DNA of 64,000 nucleotides, taken from NCBI RefSeq assembly GCF_024498175.1, contig NZ_CP101823.1, forward strand, positions 2,548,987 through 2,612,986, written 5' to 3'. Position 1 is the first letter of the stretch, and every line of letters starts with the position of its first letter. The stretch comes from Haloplanus salinarum (GTDB lineage: Archaea; Halobacteriota; Halobacteria; Halobacteriales; Haloferacaceae). This document shows, in pieces, positions 16,257 through 29,599 of the stretch. Under the pieces are notes generated by a model that saw only the letters and a program-made list of their open reading frames with translations, was not told where the DNA came from and did not search any database. The position numbers and the translations under genes are program-made.

Positions 16257-16620
16257 AGAATCGTACATTTATTATCAGGAAGGTGCATACACCGGTGGCT
16301 CCCGGCGCCCGTCGAGGGGCCGGGGCCCGCCCCGTGTCCCACACGCGGCGATCACGGCGTGAGTCTCGGGGCCTCGCCCCAGTCTCCCCCTCACGCCGTC
16401 GACGGGGTCGTCGGGGAGACGCGCCGCCGATCCACGCCGAGTGGCGACGCTGTGTGGCGTTCGGGGCGGGGCGACCCGCCCCACCATGGTACGAAAGGGG
16501 CCGTCGGGGTCGGGACGATGCGTGGTCGATCCGACTCGACGGCTGGCCGATGCGACGGCCGATCGGCATACAAAGGTACCGCCCCGATTTTCGGCGTCGA
16601 GAACTGGGGGCGTCGGCCGA
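16257..16620. other. Structured intergenic region, candidate non-coding RNA
   Basis: No convincing protein frame. ATTTATTA (16267-16274) resembles a promoter. Downstream, GC-rich arms pair: ACGGCGTGAG (16354-16363) with CTCACGCCGT (16390-16399), enclosing GGGGC-CTC-GCCCC (16368-16380). Further on, GGGGCGGG (16463-16470) pairs with CCCGCCCC (16475-16482) around the tetraloop GCGA, a GNRA loop. I looked for SRP RNA and RNase P RNA hallmarks on both strands and found none. A plausible reading is an unassigned structured RNA; GC-rich chance pairing remains possible. Confidence 0.4.
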
Positions 16621-17943
16621 TCAGTCGTCCTCGGGGGGCAGTCCCTCCTCGTCCACCACGGTGCCGTCGTCGTCGACGGTGACGACACCGCGGTTGTTCA
16701 CCGCGTAGGGGTCGAGCCCGATCTCCTCCATGAACCCCTTGTAGAGGCGCTCGACGGTCTCGCCGTCCTTCTGTCGGTCGGAGGCGCGGTCACAGAGCGC
16801 GATCAGGTCCTCGGGGACGTCGTTCTCGTGGACGATCCAGTGGTTGATGAGATCGGAGAGCCGCCGGATGGGCGAGGTGAAGTGGCCGTAGATGTCGAAG
16901 TTGAGCGCGTGGTGGCCGCCGAAGGGGTCGTTCATGTACTTCGCGCGGGGCATCACCTTCAACACGGCGCGCTGGATCTTCGAGAGCATCCGATCGGGGG
17001 CGGTCTCCAGCGCGCCGTTGACGGCCTTGCGCGGGTCGTCCCACTTGTCGGTGGGGATGGAGACGCCGTCGAGTTCCTGGATCTCTCGGAGGGCGTCGTT
17101 CCACTGATCGGGCGTCGGTTGTGGGTGGACGCGATACATCGCCTCGACGCCGCGGTTCCACATCAAGTCGTGGGTGACGGCCTTGTTCGCCTTCAGCATG
17201 CACTCCTCGATGATGGTGTGCGCGCGGTCCCGACGCGGGTTGAGGACGAGCGAGCCGTCCTCCTTGCGCTGTTCGTGCATCCGGTCGGCGAGTTCGAAGG
17301 CGAGGACGTTCTCCTCGTGGAGCGGCGCGTCGGGGTCCTCCAGTCGCGTCTCGCACTCGCCGTAGGTGAGGCGTTCGTCGCTCCGGATGACGGACTTGTA
17401 GATGTCTATCTCCTCGAAGGAGAGCGTCTCGGGATCGAGTTCCATCTCCACGGTGTGGGCGAGGCGGTCCTCGTCGGGGACGAGCGAACAGACCGTCTCC
17501 GCGAGCGTCGGCGGGAGCATGTGGACGGTGTAGGCGGGGAGGTAGACGGTGTTGCCCCGCTGGACCGCCTCCTCCCACATCGCCGAGTCGGGGTGGACGT
17601 AGTGGGTGACGTCGGCGATGTGTACCCACAGCCGGTAGGCGTCCTCCTCCTCCCGAACGCTGATCGCGTCGTCGAAGTCCTGAGCGTCGATGGGGTCGGT
17701 CGTCCACGCGGTCAGCTCCCGGAGGTCGCGCCGCTCGTCGAGTTCGGCCTCGATCTCCGCCTGGACGCCGTCGGTTCGCTCCTCGGCCTCGCGGAGCACC
17801 TCCCGCGGGAACGCGTCCCGGATCTCGAACTCCTCGAACAACTCCTCGCGTTTCTCCTGTAACTGCCTGGCCTCGGCCGGGCTGATCTCGACGGGACCCT
17901 GGCCCTCGGCCGTCCCGGCCTCGGCCTGCGCGTCGTTCGTCAT
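16621..17943 (-). CDS. RNB-domain exoribonuclease (RNase II/R family)
   Basis: A 440-residue protein built almost wholly of an RNB catalytic domain. The hallmarks are TTDPIDAQDFDDAISV with the catalytic aspartates, LWVHIADVTHYV, HMLPPTLAETVCSL and the C-terminal SPIRRLSDLINHW. It degrades single-stranded RNA 3'-5'. Compared with bacterial RNase R it lacks the cold-shock and S1 RNA-binding domains, as is normal for the haloarchaeal form, which serves in lineages without an archaeal exosome or as a partial substitute. The stop region lies next to the structured gap. ATG 17943 begins an acidic N-terminal leader. Confidence 0.92.
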   Translation of the reverse strand: MTNDAQAEAGTAEGQGPVEISPAEARQLQEKREELFEEFEIRDAFPREVLREAEERTDGVQAEIEAELDERRDLRELTAWTTDPIDAQDFDDAISVREEEDAYRLWVHIADVTHYVHPDSAMWEEAVQRGNTVYLPAYTVHMLPPTLAETVCSLVPDEDRLAHTVEMELDPETLSFEEIDIYKSVIRSDERLTYGECETRLEDPDAPLHEENVLAFELADRMHEQRKEDGSLVLNPRRDRAHTIIEECMLKANKAVTHDLMWNRGVEAMYRVHPQPTPDQWNDALREIQELDGVSIPTDKWDDPRKAVNGALETAPDRMLSKIQRAVLKVMPRAKYMNDPFGGHHALNFDIYGHFTSPIRRLSDLINHWIVHENDVPEDLIALCDRASDRQKDGETVERLYKGFMEEIGLDPYAVNNRGVVTVDDDGTVVDEEGLPPEDD

Positions 17944-18003
17944 GCCCCGAGGTACACGTGACGGGTAGTTAGACGTGTCGGGCGAGGGATCGGGGCCGTG
18001 CGG

Positions 18004-18315
18004 TCAGGATTCGGGACCCTCGGCCGAGCCGTATCGCTCCTCGACGGCACCGTAGTACCGCTCCAGAAAGTCGCTTCGCGAGAGCTCCTCGTCGTCCGCG
18101 ATGTCGACGAGCAACGCCTCGAGTTCGTCCCGCGGCTGGTGACAGAGGTTCCGGTAGCACTCCTTACAGAGGTGTTCGAAGTCCTTGCCCCGTCGGCTCC
18201 AGCGATCCCCCTCCTTGTCGTACTCGCGGGCGTCGGACCGACGGAGCGAGGATCCACACGCGATGCAGACGACCGTCTTCCCGTCCGCGCCGCCGTCCGA
18301 TCCCGAGCGCCACAT
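18004..18315 (-). CDS. Haloarchaeal zinc-ribbon protein with C-terminal helical domain
   Basis: A 103-residue protein: CIACGSS (residues 17-23) and CKECYRNLCHQPRDELEALL form a likely zinc ribbon, and the remainder is helical and acidic. It belongs to a conserved haloarchaeal family by its characteristic core SDAREYDKEGDRW, but I cannot name a function. ATG 18315 (MWRSGSDGG) is chosen because upstream codons lie in the intergenic region shared with the divergent DUF302 gene. Confidence 0.7.
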   Translation of the reverse strand: MWRSGSDGGADGKTVVCIACGSSLRRSDAREYDKEGDRWSRRGKDFEHLCKECYRNLCHQPRDELEALLVDIADDEELSRSDFLERYYGAVEERYGSAEGPES

Positions 18316-18428
18316 AGTCGAGGCCAGGCACCACGCCCACTTAGCGTTTGTTACACGTCCGACGCGTGACGGACGTTCGAAGTGTTCGGACCACAACCGG
18401 TAAACCACGCGAGACAGTATTGATTGTT

Positions 18429-18830
18429 ATGTCCTATACTATGGATATCGAGCTGTCCGGGGACTTCGATCACGTCGTCGACAGGACGGAAGCCGCCCTC
18501 TCGGAAGAGGGGTTCGGCGTCCTCTGTGACATCGACGTCCGGGCGGCGTTCGCTGAAAAGCTGGACTTGGACGAGACGTTCCGGCAGTACCGGATCCTCG
18601 GGGCGTGCAACCCCGCTCTGGCACACGAAGCCCTCGGCGAGGAGACGAAACTGGGGGCGCTCCTCCCGTGTAACGTCGTCGTCTACGAGACCGACGACGG
18701 GACGGTCGGCGTCAGTGCGGTCGATCCGACGACCCTTCTCGGCGTCGTTGACGACGCCGACTTCGATCACCTCGCCGACGACGTGCGCGAGCGTTTCGAG
18801 CGGGTCCTCGCGTCCGTCGCCGACGAGTAG
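18429..18830 (+). CDS. DUF302 domain protein
   Basis: A 133-residue protein of the DUF302 family, a compact alpha/beta fold of unknown function widespread in bacteria and archaea, often near redox or metal genes. The family features are FDHVVDRTEAALSEEGFGVL followed by DIDVRAAFAEKL, then YRILGACNPALAHEAL and GALLPCNVVVYE; the Cys in GACNP and in LPCNV are the usual conserved ones. The start is ATG 18429, with an AT-rich CAGTATT just upstream as weak promoter evidence. A small DUF2892-like membrane protein is encoded convergently downstream; that partner is also common near sulfur or redox proteins. Confidence 0.9.
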   Translation: MSYTMDIELSGDFDHVVDRTEAALSEEGFGVLCDIDVRAAFAEKLDLDETFRQYRILGACNPALAHEALGEETKLGALLPCNVVVYETDDGTVGVSAVDPTTLLGVVDDADFDHLADDVRERFERVLASVADE

Positions 18831-18856
18831 CGCCGACCCTCCTCACCACGTGGAAT

Positions 18857-19051
18857 CTACGCGTTCGAACGCCAGCGCCGACACGCTCGTCGGGGGGGAC
18901 AGATCCCCGTGAACGTGCTCTGAATCAGGTTCGCTCCCGCGAACGCGTCGATGAGGAAGAACCACTCGTTGACGAACCAGCCGAGCAGGAATCCGATGAG
19001 CACGACGACACCGGCGAACCTGCGGACGAACCGATCACATTGATGTTCCAT
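18857..19051 (-). CDS. DUF2892/YgaP-type small membrane protein
   Basis: A 64-residue protein with two hydrophobic segments (FAGVVVLIGFLLGWFV and FFLIDAFAGANLIQS) and the TGICP motif that ends the YgaP transmembrane domain family. In relatives the Cys-Pro is followed by a hydrophobic stretch; here the tail is PRRACRRWRSNA, so the last dozen codons may be frameshifted or divergent. ATG 19051 is preferred. The AT-rich block at about 19060-19080 (TATAAAAATT) gives promoter elements for this gene and for the divergent PUA gene. Confidence 0.7.
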   Translation of the reverse strand: MEHQCDRFVRRFAGVVVLIGFLLGWFVNEWFFLIDAFAGANLIQSTFTGICPPRRACRRWRSNA

Positions 19052-19130
19052 ATTGGGAATAAAACACAATACTATAAAAATTCATCGACGGAACGGGCGA
19101 CTTATGGACCGAGCGGTCCCAGACCCCAGC

Positions 19131-19610
19131 ATGGAGGTCAAATCCCGCCACCACCTGCGGAGCGACGAGATCGGGGAGCTGACCGCGACGATCGAGGACG
19201 CGCTCGGAGTCGAAGTCGACGGCGACGCGTTCGAGCGTGTCGACCTCGTCGGTACCGAGTTCGACCTCGTCCTCGTCGACGGCGAGCCGGCGGTCTTCGT
19301 CGTCGACGACGAGCCGTTCCTGACGGTGCGGGGAGCGAACGCCTACCCGCCCGAACGCCGGGTCGTCACCGTCGACGCCGGCGCCGTTCAGTTCGTCAGC
19401 GACGGCGCCGACGTGATGCGCCCGGGCATCGTCGACGCCGACGACGCCATCGCGGCCGGCGACCTGGTCGTGATCGCCGAGGAGACCCACGGCAAGGCGC
19501 TCGCCGTCGGGCGGGCGTTCGAATCCGGCGCGGACATGGTCGGCGATTCGGGGAAGGTCGTCGAGTCGGTCCACCACGTCGGCGACGACCTCTACGAGTT
19601 CTCGGTCTGA
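19131..19610 (+). CDS. PUA-domain RNA-binding protein (MCT-1-like)
   Basis: A 159-residue archaeal protein with an N-terminal pre-PUA domain (EVKSRHHLRSDEIGELTATIEDALG, part) and a C-terminal PUA domain. The PUA domain is recognisable by VDAGAVQFVSDGADVMRPGI, DLVVIAEETHGKALAVGRA and the Gly-rich end. Human MCT-1 and DENR relatives act in ribosome recycling and reinitiation; a translation role is therefore inferred. ATG 19131 is favoured; ATG 19104 would add nine residues. Its 3' end overlaps the convergent DUF1028 gene by 19 bp. Confidence 0.85.
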   Translation: MEVKSRHHLRSDEIGELTATIEDALGVEVDGDAFERVDLVGTEFDLVLVDGEPAVFVVDDEPFLTVRGANAYPPERRVVTVDAGAVQFVSDGADVMRPGIVDADDAIAAGDLVVIAEETHGKALAVGRAFESGADMVGDSGKVVESVHHVGDDLYEFSV

Positions 19611-20266
19611 GGATCGTATCGCTCCAGCGCGGCCTCGTATCCCCGCCTGGCCCGCCGGTAGGTCTCGCGCAGGTCCGCGACCGGCGAATCGCTGGCGTCG
19701 ACCCGCAGGTCGTGATACAGCGGTTCCCCGCCGTCGGGCGTCGAGACGACGACGGCGGCGCTCCCGACTGGCAGTTCCTCGCGGCGGTCGCCGCCCGCCC
19801 GCTCCCCCGCCGCGAGCGCGGTGAGCAGGCGCCGGACGAGCGGCGCGTCGCGTTCGTTCTCGCGGTATCCCCGTACCATGGCCTCCAGTGTCGCCTCGTC
19901 GGTGAGCGACGTGCCGCCGGCGGTGTAGGCGTCGGCCGTCCGGTGGGCCGCGACCGGCCGGCAGTCGGCGCCGGTGTGGGCGGCGGTCGACGCGGCGTCG
20001 ACGCCGTGGATCTGCCGGCCCGCGCCGTCGGCCGTCGCGTCGGCGAGCGCTGCGTCGATGGGGTCGCCGGCCGCGAGGGCCGCGAGACACCGCTCCCCGA
20101 CCCCGGGGTCGGTCAGGCCGGCCGTCGCGACGGCGCCGTGGTCGCCGGCGTGCGGGCAGACGCTCCCCACCGCGGGGAGACGGGCGGCGGCCGCGACGCC
20201 GAACCGGTAGCGGGGGGTGTCCCTCTCCCCCTCAACGCGCTCCCGGACGCAGATGCTGTAGGTCAC
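19592..20266 (-). CDS. DUF1028 family protein (Ntn-hydrolase-like)
   Basis: A 224-residue member of DUF1028, predicted to share the N-terminal-nucleophile hydrolase fold. The initial TYSICVRE, then AVGSVCPHAGDHGAVATAGLTDP and LAALAAGDPIDAALADATA are the family blocks; in relatives these read TYSIVARD and AVGSVVPWA..GVGAVATQ. The start is a GTG at 20266, confirmed because the domain begins at residue 2. Substrate and activity unknown; removal of the initiator Met would expose a Thr, the possible nucleophile. It overlaps the 3' end of the PUA gene, an arrangement that leaves no separate terminators. Confidence 0.85.
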   Translation of the reverse strand: MTYSICVRERVEGERDTPRYRFGVAAAARLPAVGSVCPHAGDHGAVATAGLTDPGVGERCLAALAAGDPIDAALADATADGAGRQIHGVDAASTAAHTGADCRPVAAHRTADAYTAGGTSLTDEATLEAMVRGYRENERDAPLVRRLLTALAAGERAGGDRREELPVGSAAVVVSTPDGGEPLYHDLRVDASDSPVADLRETYRRARRGYEAALERYDPQTENS

Positions 20267-20355
20267 GGGCCAAGGCGTGGGCGCCGCGGTGAAAAGTCCG
20301 CCGTCGCCGTCCGTCTGACGCAAGAACTAATGAGGCGGTGGTGCCTGTACGTACT

Positions 20356-20709
20356 ATGGGCATCATGAGCAAGATCCTCGGCGGGGGCGAGAGTCACAGC
20401 ACCGAGGACTACGTCGAACTGAGCCTCGACGACTTCGACACGGCGCGAGCCGAAGCGGGGATGAGCGTCCACTTCGCGGAGATCAGCGAACAGCGCGACG
20501 CGATGGCGATCAAGGACGCCGTCTACGACGGCGACCTCGTCGTCGCGGACATCACGCGGATGAGCCCGAGCGACAGCGTGGTCGACCGGGTGCTGGAGGA
20601 CCTCCGGCAGGTCGCCCGCGAGGTCGACGGCGACGTGGTCGTCAAGGAGGACGACCAAGTGGTCGTCACGCCGACCGGTGTGAAGATCAGCCGCGAGAAG
20701 CTCTCCTGA
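20356..20709 (+). CDS. sepF: Archaeal SepF cell-division protein
   Basis: A 117-residue protein that anchors FtsZ to the membrane in archaea. The N-terminal MGIMSKILGG is the expected amphipathic membrane-targeting helix. After a short linker (GESHSTEDYVEL) the SepF core follows, with VHFAEISEQRDAMAIKDAVYDGDLVVADI and a C-terminal DDQVVVTPTGVKISREKL. ATG 20356 is used; ATG 20365 would remove part of the membrane-targeting helix. The stop codon TGA (20707-20709) forms the first bases of a large nested palindrome, so the end of its mRNA is likely structured. The gene stands alone before uvrA. Confidence 0.93.
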   Translation: MGIMSKILGGGESHSTEDYVELSLDDFDTARAEAGMSVHFAEISEQRDAMAIKDAVYDGDLVVADITRMSPSDSVVDRVLEDLRQVAREVDGDVVVKEDDQVVVTPTGVKISREKLS

Positions 20710-20787
20710 TACTGCCGGCTGTAAGTCGATCAAGAGCTGCGCCACCCCCGAGTGGCGCAGCTCTTGAAACAGTTACAGCCGATAGTA
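20707..20787 (+). repeat. Nested palindrome element, copy 1, starting at the sepF stop codon
   Basis: Outer arms TACTGCCGGCTGTAA (20710-20724) and TTACAGCCGATAGTA (20773-20787) match at 13 of 15 positions. Inside lies a perfect 15-bp stem, CAAGAGCTGCGCCAC (20731-20745) with GTGGCGCAGCTCTTG (20752-20766), loop CCCCGA. Spacers are GTCGAT and AAACAG. The same layout with the same outer boxes (GTAAGTC, AAACAGTTACA, ACTATGACG-like end) but a different inner stem occurs at 35981-36064. In the sense of sepF the element begins with the stop codon itself. It could act as a 3'-end RNA structure or be a miniature mobile element. Confidence 0.85.
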
Positions 20788-20906
20788 TGACGGGAGGTCC
20801 GTCCACCGGCCGGGGACGCCCGGACGCCGGCTGACGATCCTGCCGCCCCCGTCGCGACCGCCGGAACCGACAGGGTTTCGGCGGTCCGGCCCCCAGTCGC
20901 GCGTAG

Positions 20907-23891
<2,985 letters not shown>

Positions 23892-23900
23892 TCCCGAGGA

Positions 23901-25031
23901 TCAGGCGAACGCCCGGCGCACCGCGTCGGCCATCGCGTTCGCCCGCTGGCCGTGTTCGACCTCGTCGCGGATGCCGTTCGTGACGTAGGCCATCGCCACC
24001 CCCGAGTCGGGGTCACCCCAGCCGACGATACTGCCCAGGCCGCCGTGGCCGAACGTCGTCCCCGGCGCGAGCGTGCCGTACTTGTCCCACGCGGTCCCGG
24101 CCCGCTCGAAGCCGAGCGCGTACCGCCGCGGTACCCCCATCGTCCCGTCCGTCTCGACGTCGGCGTGGACGCTCGTCGCCGTCTCGACGGTGTCGGTCGA
24201 CAGCAGTCGCGTCCCGTCGAGGGTACCGCCGTTGACGAGGCAGGCGTAGAAGCGCGCCATGTCGCGGGCGGTGCCCACGCCGGTCGCCGCCGGGACGACC
24301 GCCCGGCGGATCGACTCGCGGTTGAACAGCGCCGCGGCCTCGGCAGCGCTGCCCTCCAGTCCCACGCCGACGTCCCGGCAGCGCTCGCCCGGTTCGAAGC
24401 CGGCGAGCGTCGCGACGTCGTCGGGGTCGCCGTCCGGCAGACCGATCGAGGTGTCGACCATGCTCAGCGGTTCGAAGACGTGTTCGCGGGCGTAGGCGTC
24501 GACCGGCTGGCCGCCGACACGTCTGACGAGTTCGCCCACGAGGAAGCCGTAGGTGAGCGCGTGGTACGCGGCGGTCGACCCCGGACGGAATCGGGTGTCG
24601 AGGGCCTCCATCGCCGCGACGGCGTCCGCCCAGTCGGTCCACCGATCCGGGTCGTCGTCGAGGGGACCGTACGGCAGGCCGGCTTGGTGGCTGAGGACGT
24701 GCCGAACCGTCGCCGTCGCCTTCTCCGTGCCGGGGTCCGCGAACCCCGGCCAATGGTCGCGAACGGGGTCGTCGTAGGCCAGGCGGCCGCGCTCGACGAG
24801 GTGGTGGAGACAGATCCCGGCGTACGGTTTCGTGCACGAGAAGAGGACGTGCCGGCGGTCCGGCGTCGTCTCCGGGCCGTCGGGACCGACCGTCCCGGTC
24901 GCCAGGTCGAGGACGAGGTCCGTCCCGTCGTACACCGCCAACTGCGCGCCGTGGTGGAGGCCGGTCGCCGCGTGGCGCTCGAACACGCGCCGCACTCGGG
25001 TCGGGGGGTCGGCGTCGAACGTCGAAGCCAT
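23901..25031 (-). CDS. Serine hydrolase of the beta-lactamase / class C esterase family
   Basis: A 376-residue penicillin-binding-protein-like serine hydrolase. The nucleophile motif is SCTK (in LFSCTKPYAGICLHHL), the second motif is YHALTYGFL in place of the classical Tyr-x-Asn, and the third is FGHGG close to the C-terminus. No signal peptide is seen, so it is cytoplasmic and more likely an esterase or peptidase than a beta-lactamase. ATG 25031 (MASTFDADPP) is preferred; a long in-frame Arg-rich extension upstream is an artefact of high GC. The gene ends nine bases after uvrA, converging on it. Confidence 0.88.
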   Translation of the reverse strand: MASTFDADPPTRVRRVFERHAATGLHHGAQLAVYDGTDLVLDLATGTVGPDGPETTPDRRHVLFSCTKPYAGICLHHLVERGRLAYDDPVRDHWPGFADPGTEKATATVRHVLSHQAGLPYGPLDDDPDRWTDWADAVAAMEALDTRFRPGSTAAYHALTYGFLVGELVRRVGGQPVDAYAREHVFEPLSMVDTSIGLPDGDPDDVATLAGFEPGERCRDVGVGLEGSAAEAAALFNRESIRRAVVPAATGVGTARDMARFYACLVNGGTLDGTRLLSTDTVETATSVHADVETDGTMGVPRRYALGFERAGTAWDKYGTLAPGTTFGHGGLGSIVGWGDPDSGVAMAYVTNGIRDEVEHGQRANAMADAVRRAFA

Positions 25032-25123
25032 ACGAGGGTGACGGGCGCGGCGGCCGAAAGCCCGTCGCTGAGAACAACCGAACTTTCGGTGGATAAATGA
25101 GGGTTGACCCGTTGGAAAGGGAT

Positions 25124-26820
<1,697 letters not shown>

Positions 26821-26824
<4 letters not shown>

Positions 26825-29499
26825 TCGACCGTCGCGGGACGCTCCCGGTCGTCGGACTCACCGCCCTGGTGCTCGTGGCGGTCCCGGCGGCGGGCGCGGG
26901 GGTCGGATTCGGGGAGGCGAACGTCTCGCCGACGGCCGTCTCTACCGGCGCAACCACGACGGTCGACCTCTCCGTGAACGCGACCGGGGTGAACACCGGC
27001 GACGGAACGACGGGCGCGAACGTCACCGTGAGCGCGCCGGCGGCGCTCGATCTCTCGGGGGCGACGACGACGGCGTCGGCGACGACGCCGAACGCGACCG
27101 GCGTGACGGCGACGGTCGACGCGGGGACGAACGCGGTCGTCGTCTCGTGGGACGACGACGGCGGAATCGCCACGGAGACGGTATCCGTCTCCGTGTCCGT
27201 CGACGGCGTCGCCGTCGGTCGCACGGGGGACCACGAGGTGACGGCGACGGTCGACGCCGACGGCGACGGGACCACCGACGCCAGCGGGACGGTCGGCACC
27301 GTCACCGCCACCGCGACGGACAGCGACCGGAGCGTCACGACCGCGGGCTCGACGCTCTACCTTGGGGAGGAGGACGTAGACTTGACGGGACTCGACGGCG
27401 CGGCGCGGGCGGGCGAGGACGACCGGTTCTACGGCGTCGGTGGCGACGCCGAGGGTGGGGTCGCGACCGTCGACGACGCCGCCACCGCCGACGTGTCCCT
27501 GGGCAACGGGTTCACCGCCGGCACCTACGCGTTCGCGGCCGGCGGCCCCCGCGCCTTCTCGGTCGATCGCCCGAACGTGACGGCCGTCGAACTCTACGTC
27601 GGCGACACCGCGTCCGGCACCGAGGTGTCCGGGTCGTCCGTGCCACGGAGCGTCGGGACGCTCACGGTCGATCCGACGTTCGACTTCGCGGCGGCGGACG
27701 AGGCGAGGGTGACCGTCGAAGACGGTGACGGGCTGAACCTCACCGGCGAACTCGTCGACGATCCGACGGTCGCGAGCGACGACGGGACGGTCACCATGGA
27801 CGTCTCGGAGCTCTCGACCGGCACCTACACGATCAGGGTCGAGGGCGCTACCGACCTCGATCACGTAAACGGATCGACGACGGTGCGAATCCGTCCCGAA
27901 GCCCGCACCGTCTCGCTGAGTCGGACGCGCGTCGTCCACGGCGAGTCGACGGTAGCGACGGTGAGCGGCGCGCCGGGCGCGACCCGGTACGTCCGACTGT
28001 CGGGCGACGCCCTGCGCGACGGCCAGTCGGTGACGGTCCCCACCGCGAACGCCGTCTTCGGCGGGGCCGAAGGACTGGTGTTCGTCGACGCCGACGACGC
28101 GGCCAACGTCATCTACGCCGTCGTTTCCCTCGACGAGGACGGCTTCGCTCGGGTGAAAATCGGGACGGACCGACTCGCCGAGGGCGACCACGACGTCGCG
28201 GTGGCACGCGACGCCACGGCCGACGACGAGGCGACGGTGCCGCTCACGGTGGCCGACCGTGACGTCTCGGTGACGCCCGCACGGTCGACACTGGCGGTCG
28301 GCGAGACGGTGACCGTCTCGGGGACGGCCCGCGGCGCCGACGATGTGAAGCTGTACGCCGCCGTCGGCGGCGAGTACGCCCCGCTGTACGAGGACGACGA
28401 CGAACTCGCGGAGGCACGCGTCCGCAACGACGGCTCGTGGACCGTCGACCTCGACACCCGTTCGGTCCTGACCGTCCCGGGACGGTACCGGATCGTCGCA
28501 CTCCCCGACCCCGGCGACGACCGCCTGGGATCGACCACCCGTCTGTCCGAATCGACGGTCGAGGACGTCGACGACCGCGGCACCACGACCGTCCGGACGG
28601 TCGATCCGTCGCCGTCGGCGTCGGTCTCGCGGTCGTACGCCGCCACCGGCACCGACGACGACGTACGGATCACGGGCCGGGCACCCGGGCCGGCCGAGAC
28701 CGTCCGCCTCCACGTCGTCGGACCACGCGGCGCGGTCGACTCCCGGGACGTGTCCGTCGACGACGACGACGGGTTCGACGTCGACTACACCGCATTCGAC
28801 GAGACCGGCACCTACCGGCTCCTGGTCGTGACGGCCGGCCGCGACGGCACGTTCGGCGCCGACGGCGATGCGACGACGGCCGTCGAGGCGGAACTCTCCG
28901 GCTCCGAGACACGACGCGAGGCGATTGCCATCCTCCGCGACGCCTACGGTGGCGCCGGCGTCGACGACCGGCTCGTCGCACTGAACGTCACCGCGGCCGA
29001 CCCCCGAGTCGGCATCGCGGCGGTGCGCGAACGTGACGGGGGACTCGTCGTATCGGGGACCTCGAACCGCGAGAACGGGACGGTCGTCCTCCTCGACCTC
29101 CGAGACGGGAGTCGAACCGTCGCCGCCGCCGACGCCACGGTGAACGCCTCCGGCCGGTGGCGGACCGCCGTCGACGCAACCGCCCTCGACGCCGGCCGCT
29201 ACACGCTCCATGCCGAGATACCCGAGGCGAACGACGAACGGACCGTCGAAGTCGGGACGGCACCCACGGCAACGGCGGCGCCAGCCGGAACCCCGACGCC
29301 CGACTCGGCTGGGGCGGGAGCGGCGACACCGACGTCGACACCCACGGCGACCCCGGCCGGCGCCACGGGCGGGACCGCCGGAGCAACCGAGCGGGCGAAC
29401 CGAGCCGAGACGACCGGCGACGGCGCCGGGTTCGGCGTCGGCCCCGCGCTCCTCACGTGGGTCGTGGCGTGCCTCGTGGCGGCGGGACGGCGGCGGTAA
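26821..29499 (+). CDS. S-layer-glycoprotein-like surface protein (paralogue)
   Basis: An 892-residue secreted protein. A signal peptide (VVGLTALVLVAVPAAGAGV) leads into beta-rich repeats with many Asn-x-Thr sequons. STLYLGEEDVDLTG is the surface-glycoprotein block that the S-layer protein at 60232 carries as TVFQGESDVFLG. Several Ig-like segments follow, then a Thr/Pro/Ala-rich linker and a C-terminal helix (GPALLTWVVACLVAA) before Arg-Arg-Arg. The residues before the helix are GAGFG rather than the usual PGF, so archaeosortase recognition may be altered. ATG 26821 overlaps the stop of the substrate-binding protein gene in ATGA. It may form a receptor complex with it. Confidence 0.82.
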
Positions 29500-29599
29500 G
29501 GCGTCTCCGTCGCAGTCAAAACCCCACGGCTCCAAGCGCCGGTGTGATGTACGTCGAACTCCCCGCCCGGCCGTCGGCCGGCCGCCGATCGCGTCGCGC

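Noticed and set aside
16257-16620. SRP RNA or RNase P RNA
   Set aside because: The conserved boxes of either RNA were looked for on both strands and not found; the region is left as an unassigned structured gap.
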